In this document: positions 29,801 to 41,800 of the stretch, piece after piece | Numbering within the stretch: the stretch's first letter is position 1 | How the letters are laid out: every line of letters begins with the position of its first letter | Source: Madurella fahalii | Lineage: Eukaryota > Ascomycota > Sordariomycetes > Sordariales | Direction: 5' to 3' | DNA: 64,000 nucleotides | NCBI GenBank assembly: GCA_029876055.1 | Contig: CM056875.1 | Location: forward strand, 930,001-994,000 | Translations under genes and position numbers: made by a program | Notes under the pieces: generated by a model | Databases searched by the model: none | What the model saw: only the letters and a program-made list of their open reading frames with translations | Told to the model about the DNA's origin: nothing

Positions 29801-31566
29801 TTAGGACAGCAACGTATTTGCTGTCGCGGGGAGCCAATCTAGAGCATCAAGATGCCCTTGTAAGTCCAATTCCCGTCTCTCCGCCTCTAACTCAAAAAAA
29901 AAAAAAAAAAAAAAAGTCGGTCCGTTGCTGACAGTCGTGTCTCAGGGCTTGACAATATTGGGCTCGGTGCTTGAAGATGGCGACAACATCCTTCCATGCG
30001 TCCGACACTTGTTGGAGCCTGGCCACCCCTTCTTGAGAGCCAACTTTATCGTGGGACGGGGCAATAGCACGGTGCTACATGTTGCGGCAGGGGCATACAA
30101 TTCATCGCGCACCGCGTCCGAGACGAGGCAGCTTTTCGAGTACCTCCTCGACAAGTTCCCCTATAAAGAACATTTAGAGAGTCAAGAGGCAGCATCTGGC
30201 TTCACTCCGCTCATGATCGCCGTCTTGGGAAATAACGTAGAAGCTGCAAAGGCATTGCTCGAGGCTGGCGCCAGCCTCGACACTAAATGTACTGGCGGAT
30301 TCTGTCTCCGAAGAGCAGAATTGCTTGCAAAGCTGGTCCTTGCTAGCGCTGGTGGAATGGCAACCGGGCTGGATTTCGACGATAGCCATGGGGGCAGAGC
30401 ATGGCGAGACATGATGAAGCTGCTACTGGAGGCAGATATCCGGCCAGCCATCGAACCAAAACCACAACCCGCCGTGTCTCCCGAGGAGGCTCGCCGGCAC
30501 CGTGTTGAAAGGTTCGTGAAGCTTATTCGAGACTCCAACCTGCAGTGTATGAATGGTCAAATCGACGGGAGCGGAGAGGAGGAGACTTGTGTACTGCCTG
30601 CGGCGGACGACCCAGACCAGTCTCTTCTGGACGAAATTGCAAGTACCAGAGTGAGTCGCAGGTATGCTTCATTTGCCAACTTTCCAGTAGGAAGCCCCTG
30701 ACGTCATCCTGGCTGAAATGGAGCTCCACCTCAACGAGAGTATCCTCCAATGCGCAACCATCCCAAGACCAGTGGGCTATTCCCTAGCAAGGGAGAATGA
30801 AAACTACTATTTTGTTCCCCATCTTTGTTGGGTGGTCGAAACTGAAACCCTGGGCACCATGGGGTCGCTAGGCAAAGTCCTAAAGCAATTTCCACCCTTC
30901 CTTAGTATCGGTCTTGGGTTTTGCAAGCACTTAGTAGACAGCCTTATGGTGGTCCACGAAGCCGGCTTTGCGCATGGCGCCCTAAATATGTCGGCAGTTG
31001 TCTTGCGAACTCTCGTGTCTGGTCCGTCGACGATCCCTATGCTAATTCCACGGTTACACGACTTCAAGTGGCCTGTCAGCGAGAAGTCCAATGACCCATT
31101 TTACCGCAAGCAAGGGAACGAGTTCGATGCTCCAGAGCTGAGGCTGTCAGCAGGAGGGCTGCGGCGGCCGTTCAAAGAACTGTTGAAATGCGACGTGTAT
31201 TCCCTCGGCATGGTTATCGTGCACTCTGCTGCCGGTGGCGCCATCAAAGACATCGGAAGTTTTGAGTCTAACCCAGCGTACGTTACGTCTGCCATTGCCG
31301 CCGTTAGAAGTGTCATGACCAAGGATCGGTACAAGTCTTCTGTCGTCGAAAAGCTGCTCGAAGCACTGCAGCAGATGCTTGAACCGGACCCGGCAAAGTG
31401 TTTATCCAACCTTGCACCAATCCGGTCGGCAATCACGGCAACTCTAGAGGCTGATGGCAAAAACGCGGACGAGGGTTCACCCGAGCGCAGGAGAGATCGC
31501 CTATTCCGCTCAGTTTCCGAGAAGATGAAGCGATTTCGCATCCAAACAAGGGAAAGAGATTGGTGA
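26896..31566 (+). pseudogene. decayed protein kinase - ankyrin repeat - pseudokinase gene
   Basis: A long gene with many valid introns but several lesions. Kinase 1 (about 26896-27800) has VMVELQIL, then IIHGD joined by a proper intron to IKPENVF, then KLGDFSSST and WVAPEYSG. A helical middle follows, including YNILTAILMAAK spliced to SKGSIFNLKVV. Ankyrin repeats (about 28930-30330) include HGRTPLLVACLYGNLEGARL, GTPLHHAIMNN, LNGRTALYEAV and SGFTPLMIAVLGNNVEAAKA. Kinase-like domain 2 (30718-31566) has HGALNMSAVVL in place of HxDxKxxN and HDFK in place of DFG, so it is a pseudokinase. Breaks: frame changes near 27373, 27545, 28805 and 29000, TAG at 28549-28560, about 29374 and about 29451, and TGA at about 29681. 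The part from 29725 to the stop at 31566 is still open when spliced. Function unknown. Confidence 0.7.
29894..29915. repeat. 22-nt poly-A tract inside an ankyrin-region intron
   Basis: An uninterrupted run of 22 A residues within the predicted intron that splits the DAL/GLTILG codons of the ankyrin region. Mononucleotide repeat. Confidence 0.8.
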
Positions 31567-33663
31567 TTGTAAGTGTTTAGACGGGTGTCAATAACTGGCT
31601 ACAGAGAAAGAACGGTCGTCTAATCAGTTATGGTTTAGTGTTCGTACTTGGGGTTAGAGAAGACGAACCCATGGCGCGGGCAGTAGGTCATTCTGTATAC
31701 AAGGCACTCTAGTAGATTCCAGATAACACATTCGTTCAGCAAACGTACTTCCAGTTCTTTGGCAGGATAAATATCCTCTTGAACTAATGTCCGTATTTCC
31801 GCTGGGTCAACAAGACATTGGTTACTTTTCATGAGGTCCACTGTAATCTTCAACTCGGTGGTCCATAGCCTGCATCTGAAACCGGAATTCTCGAAGATCC
31901 ACCGCATAGTTCCTTATTCGTGGTAAGACAAGTTCGGATACATAATTAACTTTATCGATAGAAAGGCATTGTGGTTACGAACCTACTTGCACTATTCTGA
32001 GTGGTCATGAAGTTGGTTGCTGGGACGAATTACCATGGATAAGGTTGTTTGACAAGGCAATACCTACGTCGATAGAAACCGTAAAGAGCCGAAAAGGCTG
32101 AAATACCGGATTCTCAGATCTAGGAAAATTTATCACCAAGAGAGTGTTAGTAGAGCAGAGGATGTAGCGAGTAGCCTTGAACTATCTATAACATCATTGG
32201 CGAGCAGGACTCGCTCTGCCAAACCTAATTTTTCTAAAGAACAAGGCGGAGGTATCTACCCATTGCTTTCGTACATATGGCGTAGAGTGACGCCGGGAGA
32301 CTTGAGAAAAGGCGAGGGAAAGATTGGATGGCTATGCTTTCCCTGTTGCTGTGGGTCATGAGATGGTGAGTCAGGTGGTTCTGTGACTTGAGATATCCGA
32401 TTGGGCTCTCCTGATGAAAACATTGCAAATTCTTGCTCTGTTGGAAGAGGTGGTAGCACATGTCCGCTGTGTCACCCAGGCCGTGAGTGGTTGTCGGCTT
32501 CGGGCTCAATTCCTGGTAATCAAGATTACTTGTTTGCGACGCATGGCTAGAAGCCTGACATGGCGATTCCGCAAATCTGACTTTGTGTGCATTTGCTGGC
32601 CTTTCTAGGCTGCTGCAATTGGATTCTGGGTCTCTCGGGGGTAGCAAAGCAGCGTCCGCCCACAAAGCGTCCTCAAATCTTATCCCCAGGAGCAGTAAGC
32701 TGCTGGGGGATCAAGTTGTTAGCGCGACTGGATTCACGGGCCCTATGCCATTGAACGTACCGCTGCTTCACAGTACCGGCTAGACCCTCATACTCCAAGC
32801 CCACCCGGAAGTTGATACAGGTTTTGGAAGCGTCGGATTGTAGGAACCACCTGGCAGTATGTGCCAGGTGCTTGCCAGTCGAGTCAAGACATGACCAACT
32901 AGCTGAGGGTAAACTGAAAAACGATGCAGAGTATATAGTCACCTGGTGGTAGGTCTGGGGTAAGATCTTCCTTCGGGTAGATATTCGACTGCAGGCCCTT
33001 TGAAAAACCTTTACCGTTTTCCGGGGTCTCCGGAACTCGCTGATCGTCTCGTTCAGATACCCCATAACCTCCTCCATTGATGACTTCCTCATCGCCAGAC
33101 TAAAGGCGTTACTAGCGTGACTAGCCCGCGAATAGAGCTAGGCGGTCTCTTTGATCAGCTTTATCCTCAAGAAGGATGTTGATACGTTATGAAAATGGAG
33201 ATATACCCTGCCACGGCCGGCCTCTTCGGTATCCAGCCGCTCAAAAAGGCTCTCAATATCTGCGATGTGATTGCCAATGCGTTCGGTGACTTCTTTGGCT
33301 TCGATGTACTTCTGTCCTATAGGAGAAAATTGCGGATGATAAGCGGGGGAGTGGAGGGTAACGAACCAGCAAGCGAGACACCGGCCCACACTCATGCTCA
33401 CCCAGCCAGTTAGGACATGCCGCGCCTTGTTTAGGTACCTTACTGGAGTGGCAAACACGACAGCATCAGTAGGCCTCAGCGGGGTCGCCCACTTGTCTGT
33501 GACCCAGCCAACCCGAGACTGCCTCACGATAAATAACCCGGGGTCGGAATCATTGTGACATTGCCCGATATCCTGGGTCATTTCCCTTCTTTCATCCAAC
33601 TCGGTCCGTCACAACAGAGTCCACGAACCCCCCCCTAACACCCAGACTATACGGTCCTACAAT
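31567..33663. other. 2.1-kb stretch without a confident gene; possible protein-coding relic on the minus strand
   Basis: The minus strand from 33599 to 32673 reads as a long frame interrupted once by TAG (33138-33140). It includes a helical segment QKYIEAKEVTERIGNHIADI followed by ESLFERLD, and after the stop SSMEEVMGYLNETISEFRR. This has the look of an N-terminal helical domain of a fungal NLR or ankyrin protein, but no diagnostic motif supports an assignment. Nothing else is recognised. Confidence 0.35.
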
Positions 33664-34810
33664 ATGGCGCCACTGATGGTGCTCTACCCACTGGTGCGCC
33701 GCCTCCTGACGCAGCTCTCTTTGCTCTAACTGACATCTCACACCTAGATTGTCCTCGCCCTCGTCGGCGTCGCAATGTAGGGCCCCCGCTGCAATACCGG
33801 TGTGTTGGGTACACATGTCGAACAGCCCAACTGACTTTTCGCGCCAGCTACCAACACATAACCACCTCCACCCTCTCGCTGCCCATCCCGCCCGCACTCA
33901 CCATCCTCGCCATCTTCCTCCCCATCCTCTCCGGCTTTACCACGCTGACGCTTCCCCGCCTCATCCGCGCCAACAACCTCACCCACAACCACAACCCCAC
34001 CTACAACCGCAACCGCAACCGCAACCATGACCAAGCCCGCACCGCGGGGGGCCCCTCCTCCTCTCGGCCGCGCACATCATCCAATTCGCGGCGACCGCCG
34101 TGCTGGCGGCCCTCTTCGCCGCGCCGCTCGCAGGCGGCGACGCCACGGCCGCCTGCCTCCTCGAGGGCCGATGGACCGCGCTCTTCCGCTCCCACGCGGC
34201 CGGCCCCATCCGCGCCATCCAGGACGCCTTCGCCTGCTGCGGCCTCCGGTCCACCAAGCACATGGCCTGGCCGTTCCCGCGGGACGGTGTCAAGCCCGAG
34301 GCGTGCGAGGAGCAGTTCGGCCGCCACCAAGCCTGCTTCGGCCCGTGGCAAGCGGCGCTGCGGAGGGAGAGCGGGGTCGAGTTGGGCATTGTGCTCGCCG
34401 TGGGGCTGGTGCAGGTTCTCGGGTGGGCGCTCGTTGCGAGGTTTGGCGGTGGCGGTCGTGGTGGTAGGGGGCGGGGCGGGGGTAGGGAGAACGGGTGGAT
34501 GAGGGCTTTGGAGGGGTTGTTGTTTGGGGTTGCGAGAACGGACGACCACGGGGAGGAGGGAACGGAGGGGAGACGACCTCTGTTAGCCGCTGCGCCGGGG
34601 AGGGATGAAGAAAGGGAGGTTGAGACGGCATTTAGAGGCCGGGTGGATGACGATGAGGACGAGGAGGAAGAGGTGCCGAATCGAGAGAGGTATGAGGGCG
34701 AAGAGTCTCAGCGGCGGGCAGGCTCGGATGGATATGGGGGGGTTGGAGGGGCCGGTCCGAGGGTTGAACCGTCGTACCACGATCCTTGGGCTGGTGCCCG
34801 GGGGGTGTGA
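33664..34810 (+). CDS. fungal tetraspanin (Tsp3-like), with a frameshift at a G tract
   Basis: The large extracellular loop has the tetraspanin Cys-Cys-Gly signature in DAFACCGLRSTKHMAWPF plus later cysteines (EACEEQFGRHQACFGPW), as in fungal Tsp3 proteins. Four membrane helices can be read: IVLALVGVAI in exon 2 (33748-33776), a second in exon 3 (PPALTILAIFLPILSGFTTL), a third (IIQFAATAVLAALFAAPL) and a fourth (GVELGIVLAVGLVQVLGWAL). The intron 33777-33847 is clean. The first exon, here started at ATG 33664, is uncertain, with a weak donor. Exon 3 changes frame between helices two and three, at or near the six-G run 34046-34051, after an Asn-rich repeat; this is either a real one-base lesion or a sequence error. 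The cytoplasmic tail is acidic, ending at 34810. Confidence 0.65.
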
Positions 34811-35276
34811 GGTGCGAAGTCGGGGCGGGAAAGGTCACAGAGATGATTGAAGTGCGAGAGAGTTGTTGTGGGGAACTGCTGCAACGCATCAGGTAGGGGA
34901 GCAGGGATCAAGATAAATGCTCCCCGTACAGCAGAGCAATCTCATCGTCACGGTCAACAACCCAAAGAAATCAACCAAGTCGCCAGATAATTAGTATAAC
35001 GCCATACAACCGCAACCCACTAAATAAAAAAGGCAACAAAAGAAAGGGGCGGCAATGAAATTCAGAAAGATATTAACCAACGTTGGTAAAGCGGAGGCGA
35101 ACAGGTTAGATTTGGTGGCATTCTCTAGGTCTATAATCAGGGACATCCATGCTACGCACAACTCGCCGTGACAACCGAAATCCACATGTTTGCTGTCGCC
35201 TAATTGCCGCCACTGCATTGGGAAACATCACAGCTCGGGTATCCCAGCAACTCCATTCAACTTCTAGAAAGAACAT
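34811..35276. other. convergent intergenic region, tetraspanin and chorismate synthase
   Basis: Holds the 3' ends of two converging genes. No gene or RNA is recognised. Confidence 0.5.
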
Positions 35277-36673
35277 CTATTGACTTTTGACCTCCTCCTC
35301 GGTAACGCCATTCCCGACGGGCTTTCCAGAGTTTATCGTCTGCTTCAGCGGGGGCAGCAGGCTCTTGGCAGTGTGCCTCGCCTGCTGCGCCAACACGGCA
35401 TCCATAAGCACCAGCGCGGCCATCGCCTCGACAATGGGTACAGCCCGGGGGACCACGCAGGGGTCGTGCCGACCCTTAGCGGCCAGGATGCCCTCCGACT
35501 CTCCGTCATACGTCGCCGTCAGCTGCTCCTGTCCGATGGTGGCGGGCGGCTTGAAGGCCACTCTGAAGTAGATCGGGGCGCCGTTGGAGATGCCGCCCTG
35601 GATACCACCAGAGTAGTTGGTCTTGGTCGTCAGTTTCGGCCGCGAGCGGCCGGACCTGGCGGCTCCGCTCTCGGCGAACCCCGCGGGGAGCTCCACGCTG
35701 GCTGACGAGATAAAGGGATCGTTGTGCGTCGAACCCGGTACTTCGCAGCCACCAAAGCCCGATCCAATCTCGAAGCCCTTGGTAGCCGGGATGCTCAGCA
35801 TGGCGTGCGCCAGCATAGCCTCGAGCTTGTCGAAGCAAGGCTCGCCCAAGCCGCTGGGAGCGTTGCGAATGACGCAGGTAACGGTTCCGCCAATGCTGTC
35901 GTTGCGCTCCTTGAACTCGGAGATGTAGTCCACCATCCTCTTGGAGAGCGCCTCATCGGGGCATCTGACGGGGAGGTAGTTGTCGACCTCCTTGCGGGTG
36001 ATCGTCTGAAGTAGCGACAGGAATTTGGGGTTCGTGCTCGGGCTGGGATGCTCTGCCGTCGGGGGGAACTGGTGTACACTGCCGACGGAGCTGGTGAAGG
36101 CGACGATCTCAATGCCGTAGGCCAGCTTCAGGTATTTCTCGGCGATGGCACCCGCCGCAACCCGGCCAATCGTCTCGCGCGCGCTACTCCTTCCGCCTCC
36201 GCTGCTCGCCTTGACGCCGTACTTTTCCAAATAAGTCCAGTCAGCGTGGCTGGGTCTCGGGTAAAGGTCCATGGTCTGGTTTCCGTAATCTGCACATGTG
36301 GGCGTTAGTAAGCGTGGGCGATTCTCAGGCTGAGGGCAGCAACGTACCCTTGGGCCGTTGGTCCTCGTTCAGCACCATCATGCCAATTGGTGTCCCGAGA
36401 GTGACGCCAAACTCGGTCCCAGACTGGATCAGCACCCTGTCCTTTTCGTTCCGGGGAGTCGTGATGTTGCTCTGGCCCGGGCGGCGGCGCGTCATCTGGG
36501 GCTGGATGTCCTCCTCTGTGAGCTCCATGCCCGGCGGGCAGCCGTCGACGATGCAGCCGACGGAGCGGCAGTGCGACTCGCCATAGCTGGGGTCTGTCAG
36601 CATCCGGCAGCATCGGGGGCTCCTTGGATCAGACGTACGTGGTAACCCTGAAGTACTCGCCAAAGGTCGACAT
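35277..36673 (-). CDS. ARO2: chorismate synthase
   Basis: Three exons (36673-36639, 36586-36348, 36289-35277) with 52- and 58-bp introns give 428 residues. The first exon is only 35 bp (MSTFGEYFRVTT). The three family signatures are present: GESHCRSVGCIVDGCPPGM, GGGRSSARETIGRVAAGAIA and SGGIQGGISNGAPIYFRVAF. The enzyme makes chorismate from 5-enolpyruvylshikimate 3-phosphate, the last common step to Trp, Tyr, Phe and folate precursors, using reduced FMN; fungal enzymes also carry their own flavin reductase activity. A TGAGTCA element 147 bp upstream suggests cross-pathway (Gcn4/CPC1) control. It is divergent from the lipoate ligase gene across 523 bp. Confidence 0.97.
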
Positions 36674-36819
36674 GTTGATGGTGGGGGTTCTCTGGATGCT
36701 CGGGAGATCGAGGGACAAAGAAGCAGCGAGATGATGGCCCGGCCGGCAGTTAATTGTCTTCGAGCACGATGCTCCAGGTATCCTCGGAAGAGCTAGCGTC
36801 TCTCTCGCAAGATAGTCGG

Positions 36820-36826
36820 TGAGTCA
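36820..36826. promoter_or_regulatory. cross-pathway control element (Gcn4/CPC1-type site)
   Basis: TGAGTCA matches the palindromic Gcn4/CPC1/CpcA recognition sequence TGA(C/G)TCA. It lies 147 bp upstream of the chorismate synthase start, a typical place for amino-acid biosynthesis genes. The divergent lipoate ligase start is 371 bp away on the other side. Confidence 0.6.
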
Positions 36827-37196
36827 GAAGGAGTGCTGACGGGAGTGGCTCGATGCTGGTTAAAATTCTGGGGTCGCAATTGGAAAAGCTCATACCCGGA
36901 CCCCTCCATGCGCCGTCATCGGCCCGCAGACAAGGCGCGGCCAATTGTGGGGTGGAGGGTCCGGCCCGCTAAAAGGCCTTGGCAGCGTCAGATGTGGGAC
37001 ATGTCAAAAGCTCGCTTGGCCGGCCCGTTTTTTGTGTTGCAGCTGCAACGCCCTGTCCAAGCTCCCCTGTCAGCTGAACCTCGGTGAAGATCGCGTCAGG
37101 GCTGAGCTCCGAGGGCAGGCTCGGTGGGATCCCCGTCAAGGGACGGAACGGGGTTTCGGTAGCTTTCTCGCGCATTTGAGCTGTAATAGACCCCGT

Positions 37197-38724
37197 ATGG
37201 AGATTGGAAGATCGATGGCGTTCGCATCTCTACTCCGCAATGCCCGGCGCATAACCACAACACCGAGGCACCACGTCCATCTCACCACAGCGGCGACCAA
37301 ACCCAAAACACAGAGTAGATCCTTCACACAATCCCTCCTCAACAACCCGGTCCAGATCTACCGCTCCACCGTCACAGACCCCTACCTGAATCTCTCCATC
37401 GAGCACCACCTCCTCCAGCGCTCCCACCCAGACTCGACGGTCCTCTTCCTCTACGCCAACCGGCCGTGCGTCGTCATCGGCCGCAACCAGAACCCCTGGC
37501 TGGAAGTCAACTTGCACCTATTACGGCAGGGCTTGCCCCAAGCACCCCGCTCATCCTCAGACGTCCTCTCCTTCGCGGGGGAGTCCGCGGCGGGGGAGTC
37601 GGCCCATGTGCCCATCGCGCTGGTCCGGCGGCGCTCCGGAGGCGGCACGGTGTTCCACGACGCCGGCAACGTCAACTGGTCCGTCATCTGCCCGCCGGCC
37701 GTCTTCGACCGGGACAAGCACGCCGAGATGGTGGTGCGCGCGCTGGCGCGGGGGCTGGGCGTGCGCGGCGTGCGGGTCAACGAGCGCCACGACATCGTCA
37801 TGGACGTGCCCGTGCCCGCGCCCGCGCCCGACACGTCCGCTTCCGGCACCAACGGAGACGGCCTCGGGGTGCAGACGTTCAAGGTCTCCGGGTCCGCGTA
37901 CAAGCTTACCCGGACCCGATCGCTCCACCATGGCACGTGCCTGCTGTCGAGCCCGAACCTGGGCAGCGTGTCGGGCCTGCTGAGGTCCCCTGCTGAGGAC
38001 TTTATCAAGGCGAGGGGGGTAGAGAGTGTCAAGAGTAAGATTCGGAATGTGGGCGTAGGGAGGGAGGAGTTTATGGATGTGGTAGTTGGGGAGTTTGCAG
38101 GAATGTACGGGGAGGGGGCGGGGAAGGGGGTGGTTGTGGGGGAGGAGGAGGCGCTAGGATTGGAGGAGGTTGTTAAAGGGGTGAAGGAGCTAAGGGTAAG
38201 GTTCCGTGTTTCTCGGCTTTCTCGGGGATGTGACTGATATTTGTGTAGTCCGCCGAGTGGATCTTTGGCCAAACGCCGCAGTTCACCTTCTCAACGCACC
38301 CCACAGAGGACGACCCCCGGGAACGGCCCGAACTCCCGGGCTCACTACCATACGGCGTAAGTGCACGCTCGTTATCAACTAACCTCGTCGTTAACAACCC
38401 CACCAGTTCCAGGCCCATCTCGCCGTCCGCCACGGTGAGATCCAGTCCGCCGCACTCTCTGGTCTCGAGTACCATGACTTTGTCGACGAGGCTAGCCAGG
38501 ACGAGGTACTGAGCCGGGCCCTGGTCAAGCAGCGCCTGCACTACATCACTGACTGGAGACGGACGCTTAAGTTAGCCAGCCCGGTCCCCGTCGACGCCGA
38601 TGAGGTCGGCGAGTGGCTAAACCACATGTTTGGAATCCGGCCACGGAAGGAGAAGGGCGGGGTTGTTGGGCCGGCCATTGGAGATCTCCTCGTTGACGCG
38701 CTAACCATCCCATTTCTCGAGTAA
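37197..38724 (+). CDS. lipoate-protein ligase A-type protein, mitochondrial
   Basis: Three exons (37197-38195, 38249-38356, 38407-38724) with 50- and 53-bp introns give 474 residues from the first ATG; a second in-frame ATG at 37215 is equally possible. The N-terminal 45 residues are rich in Arg, Ser and Thr without acids (for example LLRNARRITTTPRHHVH), a mitochondrial presequence. The LplA/LipB catalytic domain has VVIGRNQNPWLEVN, the RRRSGGGTVFHDAGNVNWSV motif, and FKVSGSAYKLTRTRSLHHGT with the conserved lysine of the KxSGxA motif. It attaches or transfers lipoyl groups to 2-oxoacid dehydrogenase E2 subunits and glycine-cleavage H protein. A Pro-Ala-rich insert (about residues 202-223) precedes the Lys motif. 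It resembles yeast Aim22/Lip3 and human LIPT1. Confidence 0.9.
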
Positions 38725-38808
38725 AACTAGAACCTGGAAATGATACCCCTCTCATTCAACCCACCATATATAGATAGATCAATAATACCATAGAGACGCT
38801 CCATCATC

Positions 38809-41800
38809 CTACTCCACATTAGGCACACTCATGACCCCCCGCCCAAACCACTCCGCCACCGTCCTAAACCGATCCTCACTCCTCTCCAAATCATCCTTGA
38901 ACAGCTCATGTCTCTCGGCGTTATCCTCCTGACTCTTCTTGAGCGCCCGGATCGTGGCATTATCCCTCGCGCAGAGCGGGCACTCGGCCTCCTGGCCGGT
39001 CGCCAACCCGCCCCTCAAGCACCGCTGGTGGAACGAATGCTTGCACAAGAAGTGCACCACCGGCAGTTCCAACTGCTGCGTGCACTGCGCGCACCGCGTG
39101 GCCTGGAACACGGCGGGCTTGCTCCCGAGGTCGGCGATCTCGGTTCTCCGTGTCTCCGTCTCGGAGCGGAACTGCGCCGCCAGCCGTCGGTTCTCGGCAA
39201 CGTCCCGCCGCTCGCGCTCGATGCGCTTGGCGAGGTAGGGCTTGATCATGCCCATGTTGGCAACCGAGTTCTTGCTCAGCGTCTGGACTACCTGCAGTGG
39301 CGCGAGCAACCCGTCCTTATCGATGCGCTCTAGTACCGAGGCGAGCTCGTCCGGCCCGGCCTCTTTGAGGACCCGTGTGTCAGAGGTGAGATATGACAGG
39401 GCTGCCGGGTAGAGTTGGGGCTCTTCGGGCCCATATTTGCGGAGCGCTTTGATGGCGCCGCGTGTGTCCTTTGCCGACGTGTACGAGCGGAAAATGTCAA
39501 ACAAGAGACCAGACTGTTCCTTGACGAGGGTAGTGCCATCGCGGAAGTCGGAGAGATGCGAGAGGAGGAGGACATTGGAGTTTTCTATGGGGGCTTTGTT
39601 GTTGCCTTGGGTCTTGCCGTCGATGAGCGCCTTTGCTCTTTGCTCCCATTCTTCCCGGTGCTGGTCGCCTTTCTTTTCGTTGGACTTGTGCAGGTACATC
39701 TCAAAAAGGGTCGTATAGATATCCGTTTTGTCAGCTTCCGACAGGCCGTCGTCTTTTAAGCATGCTTCGAGGAAGACGATAAATTCGTCCGGATGGTCGA
39801 TGAACGAGGAAAACGCAGTCCTAGGGCGCGGGGGTGTGTAATCCGGCACTACTTCTTTCTTGATTCCAAAGTCCTCGACTGTCGGTTTAGCGTTGGCTTG
39901 CTGGTGGTTTGTTACCGTGGCGTTCATGTATGGAAGCGGCAGTAAGTTGCTAAGGTTCTGTACGGCGTTCGCGGCTCCCATGACGAAGCCTCCGTTTGTT
40001 GCAGCCGGGACGTCTTCTCCAGGAATTGGAAGGTCTATCCTGGGACTATACTTGCCAGTGTAGTAGTCGATGAATATCTGTGTCGCCTCTTTGGGGCAGT
40101 GCTCGATGAGCACCCGGGCATACTTCATGAGACAGGGATATGCCTAGAACGATTAGCACCTGCCCTGGGACGTAAAGAACTTTTACTCACTGTCTCAGGA
40201 TCCAAATGCCAGATGAAATCTAGAGCTTCGTCATAAGCCTTGGAATCTTCAATCAAGATATCCACCACCAGATCGTTTTCGCCGTGCTTCTTGGCCAGGT
40301 ATGCCGCTTGCTCATAGTAGCCGCCTTGCCGGCACATGGATATGGCTGTGTCCAAGTCAAACTTGAGATCTCCCGGTGACTTGATGAACTTTTCTAGCTT
40401 GTCGATATCCTTGAGCTTCGCATAGCAGTTCAGGAGAAGGGTCGTATGATCGGAGGTTGCCTTGTGGTGCTCGTGAAGTTCCTCGAGATACTCAATGAGG
40501 TTGTGTATCCTCTGGGTGTCCAAGAATTTTCGGATTACTTGCGAAGGCTCCGTGCTGTCAATGGCCTTAATGTACTGCGTCATGGCCTCGTCGTAATTGC
40601 CCTTCTGGTATAGGTAGTCGCCGTATTTGCGGAAAATGACGTTTTGCTGTTGTGCGTCCATCCCGCACTTCTGGGCGAGGTCGACAGCAAGGGTATAAAG
40701 GTTCCGCTGGTAGAGCATTTCCAGCCGCTGTTGAAGCGTCTTCTCATGGTACCGGAATACCTGGGCGTTGTTAGCTAGTCTTCCCGGATCATTGCCAAAA
40801 CAACGAACCTTGCCCTCTTGGGTGAGGATGTATAGATCGCCCCATATTTGGAAGATGTGCTTCACATCAGACAAGACCGTCTCGCTATGAGCGATGATCC
40901 TGAGGTCGGGATGTATCAACGTAAACGTGTAAATGCTATCGGCCGTAGCACCCCAAAATCGCCGTCGCATTGTATCGGTCTCTCCAGCCGGCGTCGGCGG
41001 AGACACCAGGGCAATATAGTCCTGAAACACGGAAACTAGCTTCTTCGGAGTCTCGTACGCCGTTGGGGGGCCCCTGCCGTCAAGCGTGTAGTAGTACACC
41101 GCATCCTCCCTCGCGACGACAATATGCCCCCTCTTCTTGTCTACCGCCATACACCCGACGCCACACCCAGTATCCTCGACCGTCTTGGGCGGCTGGCCAT
41201 GGCCCCTGCCGGAAATAACCAACCTCAAGATACGTGACGTTGTGGCGATGAACAAGGTCGTCAGGCTGGTATCGACATGGAGCTCGACGCCCGTAATCGG
41301 CTCGTCCGACTCGTAAATGATCCGCTGTTTCGTCCCAAGGTCATGGATTAGGTCGCCGCGGATGACGGTCACCGCACCATTGGCGAACCCCACCGCGATT
41401 TGAGACAGGTCCTCTGTCGCGGCGAAGGCGGATATCTTTGCAACGTCAGCCTTGACATCCGCCCAACGAGTAATCCGTCACGTACCGGAAAGGGCTTCTT
41501 CCCATTATTAACCGTCACCGCGCTCAAGCAGGTCGGGATCCCCGTCTTCTTGACGGGCTTATCGAGCGCCCACACCTTCAGCACAGGCTGGTTGACCGAG
41601 TCGCCGACGCTGGGCTCTTCCTGCAGGTATCCAAGCTCCCATTAGCAAATCCAGCCTCTCATCCCGAGTAAAGAATTCCCCACGTACCGCAACAGTAACC
41701 AATAGACTAGTCCCTTCCACCTGCCGCATATGCGTCACGGGCGCGCCTGTCTCGTACGCCTGGAAGCTGCGTACCACCTTCCAGCTCTGTCCGACGATCC

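Noticed and set aside
34027..34467. Alternative GC-rich frames over the tetraspanin exon and likewise over lipoate ligase (37466-37996) and the Ser-rich gene
   Set aside because: These are shadow frames with Arg/Pro/Ala-rich composition, typical of GC-rich coding DNA read in the wrong frame.
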